Notes: generated by a model not told the origin, from the letters alone. DNA of 64,000 nucleotides from an uncultured bacterium (GCA_905214525.1 CAJMMN010000003.1:109758-173757); one strand, 5' to 3'; counted from the stretch's first letter, positions 16,261 through 25,413 are shown. Numbers and translations are program-made.

Positions 16261-17463
16261 ATGAACGGTTATTCGTTTTTCGCGCCGACCAAGGTGCTGT
16301 TTGGCGCGGGCAAGTTGGGCGAGCTGGGCGCGCAGAAGCTGCCCGGCACCAAAGCGCTCATCGTTACGACCGGCGGCAACTCGGTCAAGCGCTTTGGACA
16401 CCTGAGACGCGTGGAGGCGGAGCTCGAACGCGCCGGCGTGGCGCATGAGTTGTTCGATCGCATTGAGCCCAATCCCCTGCGCGAGACCGTCAACGCGGGT
16501 GGCTGGATGGCGCGTACCCATGGCTGTGATTTTGTGCTGGCGCTTGGCGGCGGTTCGGTCATGGACGGCAGCAAGGGCATCTGCGCGGTGGCGGCCAATC
16601 CGCATACCGATGCCGAGGGTAACGAATGCCCTGGTGACATCTGGGATTTTGTGAATGGCGGTACTGCGCTCGGCCTGCCGATCCCCAACGATCCGCTGCC
16701 GCTTGTTTGCGTGACCACCACGGCGGGTACCGGCTCCGAGGTCGACGCGGGCGGTGTCCTGTCCTGCGAAGAAAATGACGAGAAGCTTCGGCTGGGCGAT
16801 CCGCGCCTGTTTCCGGTGCTTTCGATCGTTGATCCCGAGCTCATGGCGAGCGTCCCGGCACGTCTGACCGCCTATCAGGGATTCGACGCCCTGTTCCATT
16901 GCGTTGAGTGCTACATCTCAAATACCAACACGCCCATGGGTGACATGGTTTGCTGCGAAGGCATTCGCCGTGCCGCCGCGGCGCTGCCTACGTGCGTCAA
17001 TAATGGCGATGACCTGGAGGCGCGCTCGAGCCTTGCGTTTGCCAACACGCTCGGCGGTTACGCCATGGATGCCTCGGGCACCACGGGCTCGCACGGTCTT
17101 GAACATGGCATGAGCGCGCATCATCACGGCCTGCCGCACGGTGCCGGCCTCATTATGATCGCGCGCGCCTACCACACGTGGATGATCGATCACGGCGCCG
17201 CGCCCGAGCGCTATATCGACATGGCGCGCCTGATGGGCAATGCCGCCGCGGATGATCCGCACGATTTTGTGATTGAGCTCACGCGTCTGATGGAGGCTTG
17301 CCATGTGGCCGACCTCGCCATGAGCGAGTGGGGGATTACGGTCGAAGAGCTGTCGGCCATCGCGCACAACGCTCTGACGACCAACGGCGTCCTGTTCAGC
17401 CACGATCCTGTGACGCTGACCGACCTCGACGTCGTCGAAATCCTCAAGCGAAGCTATCGATAA
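16261..17463 (+). CDS. iron-containing alcohol dehydrogenase, 400 aa
   Basis: Group III (Fe-dependent) alcohol dehydrogenase, reducing an aldehyde or ketone with NAD(P)H, probably in fermentative redox balance. The nucleotide-binding loop is ALGGGSVMDGSKG, and the TTTAGTGSEVD motif follows. Metal ligands are in FDALFH and in the HGLEHGMSAHHHGLPHG segment. Length is usual. AAGGAGATCGCGT precedes the ATG. It is monocistronic. The substrate (butanol, lactaldehyde or other) is not decidable. Confidence 0.94.
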   Translation: MNGYSFFAPTKVLFGAGKLGELGAQKLPGTKALIVTTGGNSVKRFGHLRRVEAELERAGVAHELFDRIEPNPLRETVNAGGWMARTHGCDFVLALGGGSVMDGSKGICAVAANPHTDAEGNECPGDIWDFVNGGTALGLPIPNDPLPLVCVTTTAGTGSEVDAGGVLSCEENDEKLRLGDPRLFPVLSIVDPELMASVPARLTAYQGFDALFHCVECYISNTNTPMGDMVCCEGIRRAAAALPTCVNNGDDLEARSSLAFANTLGGYAMDASGTTGSHGLEHGMSAHHHGLPHGAGLIMIARAYHTWMIDHGAAPERYIDMARLMGNAAADDPHDFVIELTRLMEACHVADLAMSEWGITVEELSAIAHNALTTNGVLFSHDPVTLTDLDVVEILKRSYR

Positions 17464-17479
17464 TTGCCTTGCTGTTTTG

Positions 17480-17695
17480 TCTCAATCTGTAACATCTACA
17501 TCCATTTTTGCCGAGTATCTGTTACAGATTGAGATTTTCTCTTCAGGGGAATTCGAATGTCTCAATCTGTAACATCTGGACGGACAAAAGGTTTCTAACT
17601 GTTACAGATCGAGACAAACGTCGGGAGCTAAGAACGTTTGTCTCGATCTGTAACAGTTAGACGGGAATTCGGGCCCTAGCTGTTACAGATTGAGA
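17480..17695. repeat. three successive inverted-repeat pairs, arm TGTTACAGATYGAGA
   Basis: Six arms of the 15-mer TCTCAATCTGTAACA or its complement alternate in orientation: 17480-17494/17520-17534, 17560-17574/17600-17614 and 17641-17655/17681-17695. The loops are about 25 bases with unrelated sequence. A further pair, GACAAACGT/ACGTTTGTC (17613-17621, 17634-17642), links pairs 2 and 3. It fills most of the gap between two convergent genes. Confidence 0.92.
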
Positions 17696-17711
17696 TAATC
17701 GCGCCGCGAAA

Positions 17712-17754
17712 ACAAAAACCTCCGCAGGGGTGCTTCCCTTGCGGAGGTTTTTTA
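17712..17754. terminator. bidirectional terminator after dxs
   Basis: CCTCCGCAGGGG (17719-17730) pairs with CCCTTGCGGAGG (17736-17747), flanked by A5 on the left and T6 on the right. It works for dxs on the minus strand and for read-through from the alcohol dehydrogenase. Confidence 0.92.
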
Positions 17755-19533
17755 CTCGTTCAGTAGCCTTACGGCTTCGGCGGCCATGTTCTCGACCGTC
17801 ATGCCGTTCCGCGCAAGCAGTTCGTTGGGGTCGTAGCGGTCGGGGAAGCCCTTGGCGATGCCAAAGGTGCGCGTGCGCAGCGGCGTGCAGGCCAGATAAC
17901 ATGCCACGCGCTCGCCCCAGCCACCGTCCAAGATGCCGTCCTCGAGGGTGACGACAACGCGATGCTCGGCGGCAAGGCTGTCGAGGAACTCACGGTCAAG
18001 CTCGGTTGCAAAGCGCGGGTTGACGAGCGTGGCCTCGATGCCGTACTCGGCGGCTAGGCGGTTTGCCACGCGTTCGCCCAGCTCAAAGAAATCGCCGAGC
18101 GCGAGCACGGCCACGTCGCGGCCCTGGCGCACCACGTTGTAGTGCGCGAAACCGTAATCGGCGTCCTCGGCGGGCGCCAGATCGGGGCGGCTTACCAAGC
18201 CAATGCCCGGCACGCGAATCGCCACGGGATGCTCGCGGTGGTCGAGCGACCAGCTCAGCATGGACAGATATTCCTCCATGCAGGAAGGCGCCAGGTAGCG
18301 CATGTTGGGAAGAGCGCCCAGCATGGAAATATCGAAGAACGAGAGGTGCGTCTCGGATGTGGTGCCAAAGATTGATGCGCCAAACACCAGGATCGTCGCC
18401 GGGGCATCGTTGAGACACAGGTCGTGCCACAGCTCGTCGTAGGCACGCTGCAAAAACGTGCCGTACACACCAAAGACTGGCTTGGCGCCCGAGCGCGCAA
18501 GCGCGGTGGCAAAGGTCACGGCGTGCTCCTCGGCAATGCCCACATCGACGAACTGTTTGCCGGCGGCAGCCCGAAGCTCGGGTGTAAAGCCCATGATGTA
18601 GGGCGTGGCGGCCGTGATGCCCACAACCTGCGGATCGCGCTCGATGGCGGCGCTGAGCGCCTCGCCCGTAATGTCGGCATAGGTGCGCGGCGCAGGCTCG
18701 CTCGGATGGCCCGGGCAGAGCTTGCGCCCAGTCGCCATGTCAAACGGACCCACGTGGTGCCAGCGCTCGGGGTCGCTCTGGGCTGGCTCAAAGCCCTTGC
18801 CCTTGGCGGTGGAGACGTGCAGTACGATGGGATGATCGATATCGCGCAGTTCCTGCAGCGCGTCGACCAAGGCCAACACATCGTTACCGGCGTCCAGATA
18901 GCGGTAGTCGAGCCCCATCGCGCGGAAAACGTTGCGCTCACAGGCGCCGTTGCTGGCGCGCAGCTCGGCCAGATTGCGATACAGGCCGCCATGGTTCTCG
19001 GCAATGGACTGGTCGTTATCGTTGACGATGATGATCAGGTTGCTGTCGAGATCGGCGGCATTGTTAAAGCCCTCAAACGCCAGACCGCCCGAAAGCGAGC
19101 CGTCGCCAATAACAGTAATGACGTTATACGTGTCACCCGCCAGGTCGCGCGCGTGGGCAAGGCCGCAGCCCAAGCTCACCGAGGTCGAGGTGTGACCCAT
19201 GGCGAACAGGTCGTGCTCGGACTCGTCAGGATTGGCAAAGCCAGAAGCCTCACCATAACGCTCCGGATCGATATAGGTGTACGCGCGCCCGGTCAGCGCT
19301 TTGTGTGCGTAGGTCTGGTGCGACACGTCAAAGACAATTTTGTCGGTGGGGGAGTTAAACACGCGGTGGAGCGCGACCGTGAGCTCAACGACGCCCAGGT
19401 TGGGGGCAACGTGCCCGCCGACGGTGGCGGAGCTTTCGAGGATGGCGTGGCGAATCTCGTCGCAGAGCTGCGGGAGCTCGGCGCGATTAAGAGCCTTGAC
19501 GTCCTCGGGCGTTGTCGTTTGCGTAAGCAGCAT
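17752..19533 (-). CDS. dxs: 1-deoxy-D-xylulose-5-phosphate synthase, 593 aa
   Basis: Thiamine-diphosphate enzyme joining pyruvate and glyceraldehyde 3-phosphate, the first step of the MEP isoprenoid pathway. N-terminal GGHVAPNLGVVELTVALHRVF, the ThDP/Mg motif GDGSLSGG followed by a late NN, the transketolase central domain (GIAEEHAVTFATALA) and the C-terminal domain (LEDGILDGGWGE) are all present. At 593 residues it is slightly short compared with the common 620 or so. GGAGT lies upstream of the ATG. No other MEP gene is adjacent. Confidence 0.93.
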   Translation of the reverse strand: MLLTQTTTPEDVKALNRAELPQLCDEIRHAILESSATVGGHVAPNLGVVELTVALHRVFNSPTDKIVFDVSHQTYAHKALTGRAYTYIDPERYGEASGFANPDESEHDLFAMGHTSTSVSLGCGLAHARDLAGDTYNVITVIGDGSLSGGLAFEGFNNAADLDSNLIIIVNDNDQSIAENHGGLYRNLAELRASNGACERNVFRAMGLDYRYLDAGNDVLALVDALQELRDIDHPIVLHVSTAKGKGFEPAQSDPERWHHVGPFDMATGRKLCPGHPSEPAPRTYADITGEALSAAIERDPQVVGITAATPYIMGFTPELRAAAGKQFVDVGIAEEHAVTFATALARSGAKPVFGVYGTFLQRAYDELWHDLCLNDAPATILVFGASIFGTTSETHLSFFDISMLGALPNMRYLAPSCMEEYLSMLSWSLDHREHPVAIRVPGIGLVSRPDLAPAEDADYGFAHYNVVRQGRDVAVLALGDFFELGERVANRLAAEYGIEATLVNPRFATELDREFLDSLAAEHRVVVTLEDGILDGGWGERVACYLACTPLRTRTFGIAKGFPDRYDPNELLARNGMTVENMAAEAVRLLNE

Positions 19534-19761
19534 CGTTGTGGGTTACTCCATGCGAATCGTGCGCCGGCACTCCCTCGGCCGGCACAATTGCACAAGACAG
19601 TCTCGCACATTTTGGCGTTTGATATGTGACGGCGGCGCGGTAATTCGCCAACTGGTGGGGCAAAACGTTTTGTCCGATGCCATACTGATGTGTTCCATGA
19701 TGTTTTTATCGATTGTGCACAGGCCGTAGCTTGTCGCCGTGAGTCGCTGGAAGGAGACAGC

Positions 19762-20319
19762 ATGTCTGATGTCGTTCGTGCCGAGAAAATCGCGCGCGAA
19801 GTAGACCATGCTGCCCGTCAACTGGCACAGGCGGGCCGCTTGGGCCTGACGCGCGAGTTTATCCAGCATGGTGACGTGACGGTGTATGCGCATGTGACCT
19901 CGGTCGCGCGGGCAAGCCTGTCCTTTGCCGAGCGTCTTGACCGTGTTGGTATTTCGGTCGACCGCGCCTCGCTGCTGCGCGGAGCCCTGCTGCACGACTA
20001 TTTTCTCTACGATTGGCACGATCCTGATCCGAGCCATCGACTGCACGGATTTCGGCATCCATTTTTTGCCCTGGCGCGTGCCGAGGAAGATTTTGAGCTG
20101 ACGTCGCGCGAACGGAACATTATCGTGCGGCATATGTTTCCGCTGGTGCCGGTGCCGCCGACGTGTCGTGAGGCATGGATTGTGTGCCTGGCGGATAAAT
20201 GGTGCGCTCTGCGCGAGACGATCGCCGGCCGTCTGCCGCGCAAAGGCGGCGCGAACGATTTGAACGAGGGCACGAGTGACGGTTCGAGCAAAGATTCGAG
20301 CGAGAAGAGGAGAGGGTAG
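19762..20319 (+). CDS. HD-domain protein, 185 aa
   Basis: Small metal-dependent phosphohydrolase-like protein. LLHDYFLYDWHD supplies the HD pair, with histidines at HPFFAL and a later IIVRHMFPL. The tail (from about residue 150) is low-complexity Gly/Ser/Lys and probably disordered. GGAAGGAGA precedes ATG 19762, which I prefer to an upstream in-frame ATG at 19690. Four bases separate it from the next gene, a CmpB-like membrane protein. This HD/CmpB pairing also occurs in other Gram-positive genomes, and the function is unknown. Confidence 0.8.
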   Translation: MSDVVRAEKIAREVDHAARQLAQAGRLGLTREFIQHGDVTVYAHVTSVARASLSFAERLDRVGISVDRASLLRGALLHDYFLYDWHDPDPSHRLHGFRHPFFALARAEEDFELTSRERNIIVRHMFPLVPVPPTCREAWIVCLADKWCALRETIAGRLPRKGGANDLNEGTSDGSSKDSSEKRRG

Positions 20320-20322
20320 ACG

Positions 20323-21342
20323 GTGGAAACCGCGATCGACATGGCATTTGACGGCGCGACGCTTGCCGCCTGTCCGCTTTCGGCGCTGGTGCTCTCGTTT
20401 GCCTTCTACGGTTTTTGCGGCTGGGTGTGGGAGTCGACAGTCTGCGCCATGCTCAACCACGGACGATTTGCCAACAGTGGCTTTTTGCTGGGGCCGTGTT
20501 GTCCTATCTATGGTGCGGGCGGTATAGCCTGCTGGCTGTTGCTGCGTGGGATTCCGGATGCCTCGAGCCAGTTTGTCGCTGCAGCGCTCGTATGCAGCGT
20601 GATTGAATACAGTGTTGGTGTGCTGTTGGAAAAAACAACGGGCGCTCGCTTTTGGGACTATTCGCATCTGCCGTTTAACCTGCACGGGCGCATCTGTCTG
20701 TACTGGGCCTGCGCGTTTGGCTTGGGTGCGCTGTGCATTTGCCGTTTAGTGGAGCCGGCATTGCTGGGGTTGCTTGGCCATCTGCCGGCGCTGATTGTGC
20801 GGCTGTCCGCCTTTATCGTCGCGGTCGCGATGATGGTCGACGCGGTGTGCTCTTTGGCCAGCTGGCGTCGCCTGTCCGATCAGCTGGAGCGTGTGCGCGC
20901 CGACCTTGCCGACCGCATCAACGAGTCGCTTGCCGATGCCTCGGATTCAATGCTCGAACGCATTCCCGAATCGACGATTGACTCGGTGGCACAGACGCAC
21001 ATCCGCAGCCGTGCCGTTAACGCGTGGCTGGCCGAGCTGGGTGACGCCGCGCTCGATGCCTTGCGCGATAAGGCTTCGATGCCGACGTTTATCGCGGATG
21101 GTGCTCGCGGCCTGGCGCTTGCCGCCCGCCGCGTGGCCGATGCCGCGCCGAGCATGCCGCGTCCGTCGCTCAGTCGTCGCCTTGCCGGCAAGCGCATGAG
21201 CCGTCCGGTGCCAAGCGTGTCGCTCAGCCGACGCGACCTGCGCTTCTTCAATGCCTTCCCGCGCTTGCGCATCAACCGCTACGAGGGCGTCATCCGAGCC
21301 ACCGACCTTCGCGACCGAGCTCGCGAGCTGTTCCGGCGCTAG
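20323..21342 (+). CDS. CmpB-like putative ABC transporter permease, 339 aa
   Basis: Membrane protein resembling the PF06541 group (annotated as putative ABC-transporter permease, CmpB-like). The segment FCGWVWESTVCAML with GFLLGPCCPIYGAG is the family hallmark. About five membrane helices occupy residues 12-190. Residues 190-339 form a long soluble tail rich in Arg and Ala that may be helical. The start is GTG with AGAGGAGAGGG upstream. Despite the family name, no ATPase or binding protein is nearby, so transport is unproven. Confidence 0.75.
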   Translation: METAIDMAFDGATLAACPLSALVLSFAFYGFCGWVWESTVCAMLNHGRFANSGFLLGPCCPIYGAGGIACWLLLRGIPDASSQFVAAALVCSVIEYSVGVLLEKTTGARFWDYSHLPFNLHGRICLYWACAFGLGALCICRLVEPALLGLLGHLPALIVRLSAFIVAVAMMVDAVCSLASWRRLSDQLERVRADLADRINESLADASDSMLERIPESTIDSVAQTHIRSRAVNAWLAELGDAALDALRDKASMPTFIADGARGLALAARRVADAAPSMPRPSLSRRLAGKRMSRPVPSVSLSRRDLRFFNAFPRLRINRYEGVIRATDLRDRARELFRR

Positions 21343-21540
21343 CTGGGACGGGCGCGCTCACGGCTTCCTTGCTCGCGTATTTCCCGTTCGTTTCGCGTCC
21401 GTTGCCGCGTCGTTTCCAAGATTGCGGCACCGTTTCCATTCGACAACGCAGCGTTTAACAACGCCGTATCTGGTCTACACCAGTTGTTCCTCGGCCGCAT
21501 TATGGGCGCCGACAACGTCCATGCGACCAAGGGGGAGCGA

Positions 21541-22818
21541 ATGTACGATACGGGATCGACAACGTTTATGCTCATCTGCACTATGCTCGTGTTTTTAATG
21601 ACACCGGGTCTGGCGTTTTTCTATGGCGGCCTGTCCAGGCGCAAAAATGTCATCAACACCATGCTCATGTGCTTTGGCGCCATTGGCCTGGTCGGTGTGC
21701 TGTGGATTGTTGCCGGCTGGTCGCTGGCCTACGGCGGCGACGGCTCGAGTCCGTTTATTGGAGGCCTTGACCAGCTGCTGTGCCTGCCGGTGCTCAACCA
21801 GGTGCTGCAGGCGGCCGAGGGCAGTGCCGCGGACGGCGCCGTCTACCCCCAGATCATCAACATCGCCTTCCAGATGGCGTTTGCCATGATCACGGCCGCT
21901 ATCGTGACGGGCAGCCTAGCCGGTCGCGTTAAGTTTGGCGCCATGACGGCTTTCCTGGGTATTTGGCTGCTCGTGGTCTATGCGCCACTCGCCCACATGG
22001 TCTGGGGCGGCGATGGCTCTTTTATCGGCAACATCATCGGCGCGCTCGACTTTGCCGGCGGCGACGTGGTGCACATTTCGTCTGGTCTTACCGGCCTGAT
22101 CCTCTGCTTAATGCTCGGTCGCCGTCGCGGTTTTGGCATGGTGAGCTATCGCCCGCATAACGTGCCGTTTGTGGCGCTGGGCGCCGGCCTGCTTTGGTTT
22201 GGCTGGTTTGGCTTTAACGGCGGCAGTGAGTTTAAGGCCGACGCCGTGGCGGCGCTTGCCATCCTTAACACCGTGACGGCCAGCGCGGCGGGTATGGTCT
22301 CGTGGCTTGTCGTCGAGCGCGTGCGCACCGGTCGCCCCACGCTGGTGGGCGCCAGCACCGGTCTGGTCGCGGGCCTCGTGGTGGTCACGCCGGGCGCGGG
22401 CTTTGTCGAGCCGTGGGCGGCGCTGGTCATGGGCCTAATCGTCTCGCCCGTCTGCTACTTGGCTATCAGTCATCTCAAGACCAAGTTTGGCTACGACGAT
22501 GCGCTCGACGCGTTCGGTTGCCACGGTATCGGCGGTATCTTGGGCGGCGTGCTCACGGGCCTGTTCTGCGTGCCGGAGCTCTCGTGGACCGGCAAGGGCG
22601 GCCTGTTCTACACGGGCGACGTGTCACTGCTCATCTCGCAGATTTTGGGCATTGTGGTGACGGTCGCTATTGTACTGGTGCTCGATTTGGTCATCGCCGC
22701 GGTAGTCAAGGCGCTGTTCCACGGCAGCCTGCGCGTGGACGAGGCCGACGAGGCGCTGGGCCTGGATGCGAGTCAACACGGCGAGAGCGCATACCCCTCC
22801 TTCTCGGGACTCGATTAG
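21541..22818 (+). CDS. amt: ammonium transporter, 425 aa
   Basis: Amt/MEP/Rh channel that moves ammonium across the cytoplasmic membrane. It has eleven predicted helices, an early PGLAFFYGGL motif, the FDFAGG-like segment ALDFAGGDVVHISSG with the first pore His, and the DAFGCHGIGGI segment with the second pore His. GGGGGAG precedes ATG 21541; the upstream frame is not needed. The PII gene follows at 156 bases, the standard amt-glnK pairing for nitrogen control. Confidence 0.95.
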   Translation: MYDTGSTTFMLICTMLVFLMTPGLAFFYGGLSRRKNVINTMLMCFGAIGLVGVLWIVAGWSLAYGGDGSSPFIGGLDQLLCLPVLNQVLQAAEGSAADGAVYPQIINIAFQMAFAMITAAIVTGSLAGRVKFGAMTAFLGIWLLVVYAPLAHMVWGGDGSFIGNIIGALDFAGGDVVHISSGLTGLILCLMLGRRRGFGMVSYRPHNVPFVALGAGLLWFGWFGFNGGSEFKADAVAALAILNTVTASAAGMVSWLVVERVRTGRPTLVGASTGLVAGLVVVTPGAGFVEPWAALVMGLIVSPVCYLAISHLKTKFGYDDALDAFGCHGIGGILGGVLTGLFCVPELSWTGKGGLFYTGDVSLLISQILGIVVTVAIVLVLDLVIAAVVKALFHGSLRVDEADEALGLDASQHGESAYPSFSGLD

Positions 22819-22828
22819 CAGCACGGCT

Positions 22829-22921
22829 TTCTCAGGCACCCGACCTTGCCCCTCAAACCGTCGCATGCGTACCGAAGTACGCGGCGCTCCTCTTTCGGGA
22901 CAATCTCGGGCACCTGGAAAA
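22829..22921 (+). promoter_or_regulatory. imperfect inverted repeat between amt and PII gene
   Basis: The left part around AGGCACCCGACCTTGCCCC roughly complements the right part GGGACAATCTCGGGCACCT. A small perfect stem, GCGTAC-CGAA-GTACGC (22867-22882), sits inside. It may attenuate or stabilise the amt mRNA. Evidence is structural only. Confidence 0.45.
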
Positions 22922-22974
22922 CCCGTGCCATGTGAAGGTAAATCAATTTCTTTTATTGAAGAGAGGAATTCACT

Positions 22975-23313
22975 ATGAAGAAGATTACGGCGATTGTTCG
23001 TGCCGAGAAGCTTGAGGTTCTTAAAGACGCGCTGTTTGCTGCCAATGTTCGTGGTATGACTATCAATCAAGTGCAGGGCTGCGGCGCGCAGCATGGCTGG
23101 AAGGAATACGTGCGCGGCAACGAGCTGCTTGTCAACACGATCCCTAAGGTGCAGTTCACGCTCATTTGCGCTGATGAACATGTCGATGGCATTGTCGACA
23201 TCATCTGTAACGCCGCACGCACCGGTGCCGTTGGAGATGGCAAGATTTGGGTCGAGCCGGTCGAAGAAGTCATCCGCATACGCACCGGCGAACACGGCCC
23301 CGCCGCGGTGTAG
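22975..23313 (+). CDS. glnK: PII nitrogen regulatory protein, 112 aa
   Basis: Trimeric PII signal protein that plugs the Amt channel and reports 2-oxoglutarate and adenylate state. It starts MKKITAIVR and ends with the GDGKIWVEPVEEVIRIRTGE signature, close to E. coli GlnB over its full length. In the T-loop, E. coli TELYRGAEYMVDFLPK aligns with KEYVRGNELLVNTIPK, so the uridylylated Tyr51 is Leu here and the covalent switch must be absent. GAGAGGAATTCACT precedes the ATG. Confidence 0.93.
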   Translation: MKKITAIVRAEKLEVLKDALFAANVRGMTINQVQGCGAQHGWKEYVRGNELLVNTIPKVQFTLICADEHVDGIVDIICNAARTGAVGDGKIWVEPVEEVIRIRTGEHGPAAV

Positions 23314-23387
23314 AATCGACCGCCTACCATCCGCAACGTTAAAATGCTGCAATGAGGCACAAGACTTGCGTTGCGGATGGGCGGATT

Positions 23388-24050
23388 ATGGGTCGCAATA
23401 AATATCCCGAGGAGACGGTCGCGAAGATTCTCGACGCGGCACTGGAGCTATTCTGCGCACAGGGTTATGAGGGGACGAGCATTCAAGATATCGTTGACCG
23501 TCTCGATGGCATGACCAAGGGCGCTGTCTATCATCACTTCAAGAGCAAAGAAGAGATTTTTAACGCCGCTTTTGATCGGGCGATGACTCCGATTGTTGAG
23601 CACCGCCGCTCGATGCTTGGCGTCGGTAATATGACCGGAGCCCAAAAGCTCAAGCGACTGTACGCGCCCGAGTCCGTAGTTCCGCAAATTGAGCTATGGG
23701 CACGTATGCGTCCTGCAGCAGATCCGGTAAAAAGCTCGCGTCTTCTGGCGATGCAGTACCAGGGTTCGTTTGACGAGTCTACCGATGGCTGTCTCTTGCC
23801 AGTGATCGAGGAGGGCATCGCCGACGGCTCCATTGCGTGCGAATGCCCGCGCGAAGCGGCTGAGGCCGTATCGTTGTTGGCGAATCTTTGGCTGCTGCCG
23901 CTGTTCCGTCCGCTTGAGACCAAGGATCGAATGCTCTCTCGCGCTCAATGTTTGGCGCAGATGGCTGCCGCGGTGGGACTCGATTTGGGCGAGGAAGTGC
24001 TCCAGACAACGGCTCGGATTTGGGACGTATGGAACAGTGCCGGGTGGTAA
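23388..24050 (+). CDS. TetR-family regulator of the adjacent MFS exporter, 220 aa
   Basis: One-component repressor. Residues 10-56 form the TetR helix-turn-helix (ALELFCAQGYEGTSIQDIVD ... GAVYHHFKSKEEIF). The ligand-binding C-terminal half is divergent. I chose ATG 23388, preceded by GGATGGGCGG. The gene ends at a terminator, followed by operator-like repeats in front of the MFS gene. The locus thus looks like a drug-responsive repressor and exporter, although both lie on the same strand rather than divergently. Confidence 0.88.
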   Translation: MGRNKYPEETVAKILDAALELFCAQGYEGTSIQDIVDRLDGMTKGAVYHHFKSKEEIFNAAFDRAMTPIVEHRRSMLGVGNMTGAQKLKRLYAPESVVPQIELWARMRPAADPVKSSRLLAMQYQGSFDESTDGCLLPVIEEGIADGSIACECPREAAEAVSLLANLWLLPLFRPLETKDRMLSRAQCLAQMAAAVGLDLGEEVLQTTARIWDVWNSAGW

Positions 24051-24055
24051 TATAG

Positions 24056-24071
24056 ATGCTGACGGTATGTA
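24056..24071 (+). promoter_or_regulatory. operator-like site 1
   Basis: ATGCTGACGGTATGTA matches operator 2 (24121-24136) in 14 of 16 positions. It lies just after the TetR stop. Confidence 0.6.
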
Positions 24072-24082
24072 ATTGATTTGAG

Positions 24083-24105
24083 AGGGCAGCTTCGGTTGCC
24101 CTTTT
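24083..24105 (+). terminator. terminator between TetR and MFS genes
   Basis: AGGGCAGC (24083-24090), loop TTCG, GTTGCCC then TTTT. A UUCG tetraloop makes a very stable hairpin. Confidence 0.85.
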
Positions 24106-24117
24106 CAAGTCAATAAT

Positions 24118-24136
24118 TACATACTAACGGTATGTA
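24118..24136 (+). promoter_or_regulatory. operator-like site 2 (palindrome)
   Basis: TACATAC-TAACG-GTATGTA, a perfect 7-bp inverted repeat 15 bases before the MFS start, is the probable TetR binding site. Confidence 0.7.
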
Positions 24137-24150
24137 TAGGGGGCGGACTT

Positions 24151-25413
24151 ATGGCTGGGCTGAGAGACGTCGGCGTCTCGTTGAAATCAAAAACAGTGCG
24201 GTCAATCAGGCTCGCGGAACTTCTGGTTGCGCAGCTGTGCACGTATTCGATGCTGTCGGCGCTGTGCTTTGCGTATCCACTTTACTTGTTCGATTGCAGT
24301 GGATCGTCAACGTTATATGGCGTCGTCGTGGCGACGGCGTTCATACCCGGCGTACTCGCAACTCCGGTTGGCGGAATCTTGGCGGATAGGGGAAGACATC
24401 GCGAGATCCTCGTGGCCCTCGGTATTGCTCTGATGACTACATCGCTGTTGTCTATCCCCATGAAGCGCTCGTTGCCTCTCGCGGTCGTCGTAGTAGCGAT
24501 ACTTTGTGTTCAATATGGTGTTCAATCGCTGCTAAAGCCAATGCTCCAAATTGAGACGGTGCGTATGGCGGGTGAAGAGAAGGTTGAGCGGGCCACTGCA
24601 TTGGTTTCGCAGATGACCATGGTGAGCAATATCTTGGGCCCTGCGGTCGGGACGGCAGTCTATGGGTGCTTTGGCATCGATACTCTTTGCACAACCGCGT
24701 CGGTGGCGTTTGCGATGTCAGCTCTCTTGTTTGGGGTCGCACTCAAGCAAAATGCCTCATCTGAAACAATGGGAGACGGCGCGACTCGCACGACATGCCG
24801 AAACGATTTTCGGGAGTCGATTCGGTATCTGTTGCAAAATGCATCATTGGCCGCTGTGATTTTGCTTGCGGCCGTTTTGAACCTTGCGTTGGTTGGGCTA
24901 ACGATTGGCGCTCCCATTATTGTTACAAAGCATTTCGGCATGCAATCGTCCTGCGTTGGGATAGTTGAGGTTGCTCTGGGCTTGGGTGGTCTTGCCGGTA
25001 GTGGCTTGGTCGGCATTTGGCCGCATCGCTTTTCTCTCAATGGCATATGTCGATATGTTGCGATGATCTGTTTTGGAGTCGTACCGATTATTGTTACGCT
25101 ACTGTTCGGCGCAGATGTATGCGTGTTCACCGTGTTTGCGGTTGGTTCGGCATGGATCATGGTGTGGGCAAGCATTGCGTCGGTTGAAATCACCGCGTTT
25201 GTTCAGCGGGCAGCGCCGACTGAGCTCTGCGGAAAAGTGCTTTCGGTCGTTTACATGGTCCTTTCCTGCGCAACACCTATCGGCCAATTGACGTACGGGG
25301 TTGCATATGATCGATGGACACCGGTGATTGTATTCGCAGGCATGCTGGCGGTGCTGACGTTGACGACGGCGCTGTTTTATCGGCTGAAAAGCTGCTTGTG
25401 GCGATTGTCTTAA
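24151..25413 (+). CDS. MFS transporter, 420 aa
   Basis: Major facilitator superfamily membrane protein with about twelve helices, probably a drug or metabolite exporter. The loop between helices 2 and 3 has GGILADRGRHREIL, the MFS motif A equivalent. A short charged N-terminus precedes the first helix. A weak GGGGGCGG ribosome site lies upstream. Its position behind a TetR gene and operator pair supports efflux under repressor control. The substrate is unknown. Confidence 0.88.
   Translation: MAGLRDVGVSLKSKTVRSIRLAELLVAQLCTYSMLSALCFAYPLYLFDCSGSSTLYGVVVATAFIPGVLATPVGGILADRGRHREILVALGIALMTTSLLSIPMKRSLPLAVVVVAILCVQYGVQSLLKPMLQIETVRMAGEEKVERATALVSQMTMVSNILGPAVGTAVYGCFGIDTLCTTASVAFAMSALLFGVALKQNASSETMGDGATRTTCRNDFRESIRYLLQNASLAAVILLAAVLNLALVGLTIGAPIIVTKHFGMQSSCVGIVEVALGLGGLAGSGLVGIWPHRFSLNGICRYVAMICFGVVPIIVTLLFGADVCVFTVFAVGSAWIMVWASIASVEITAFVQRAAPTELCGKVLSVVYMVLSCATPIGQLTYGVAYDRWTPVIVFAGMLAVLTLTTALFYRLKSCLWRLS

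Noticed and set aside
17480..17695. CRISPR array
   Set aside because: Repeats alternate in orientation and pair with each other; spacing is uneven and there are no cas genes.
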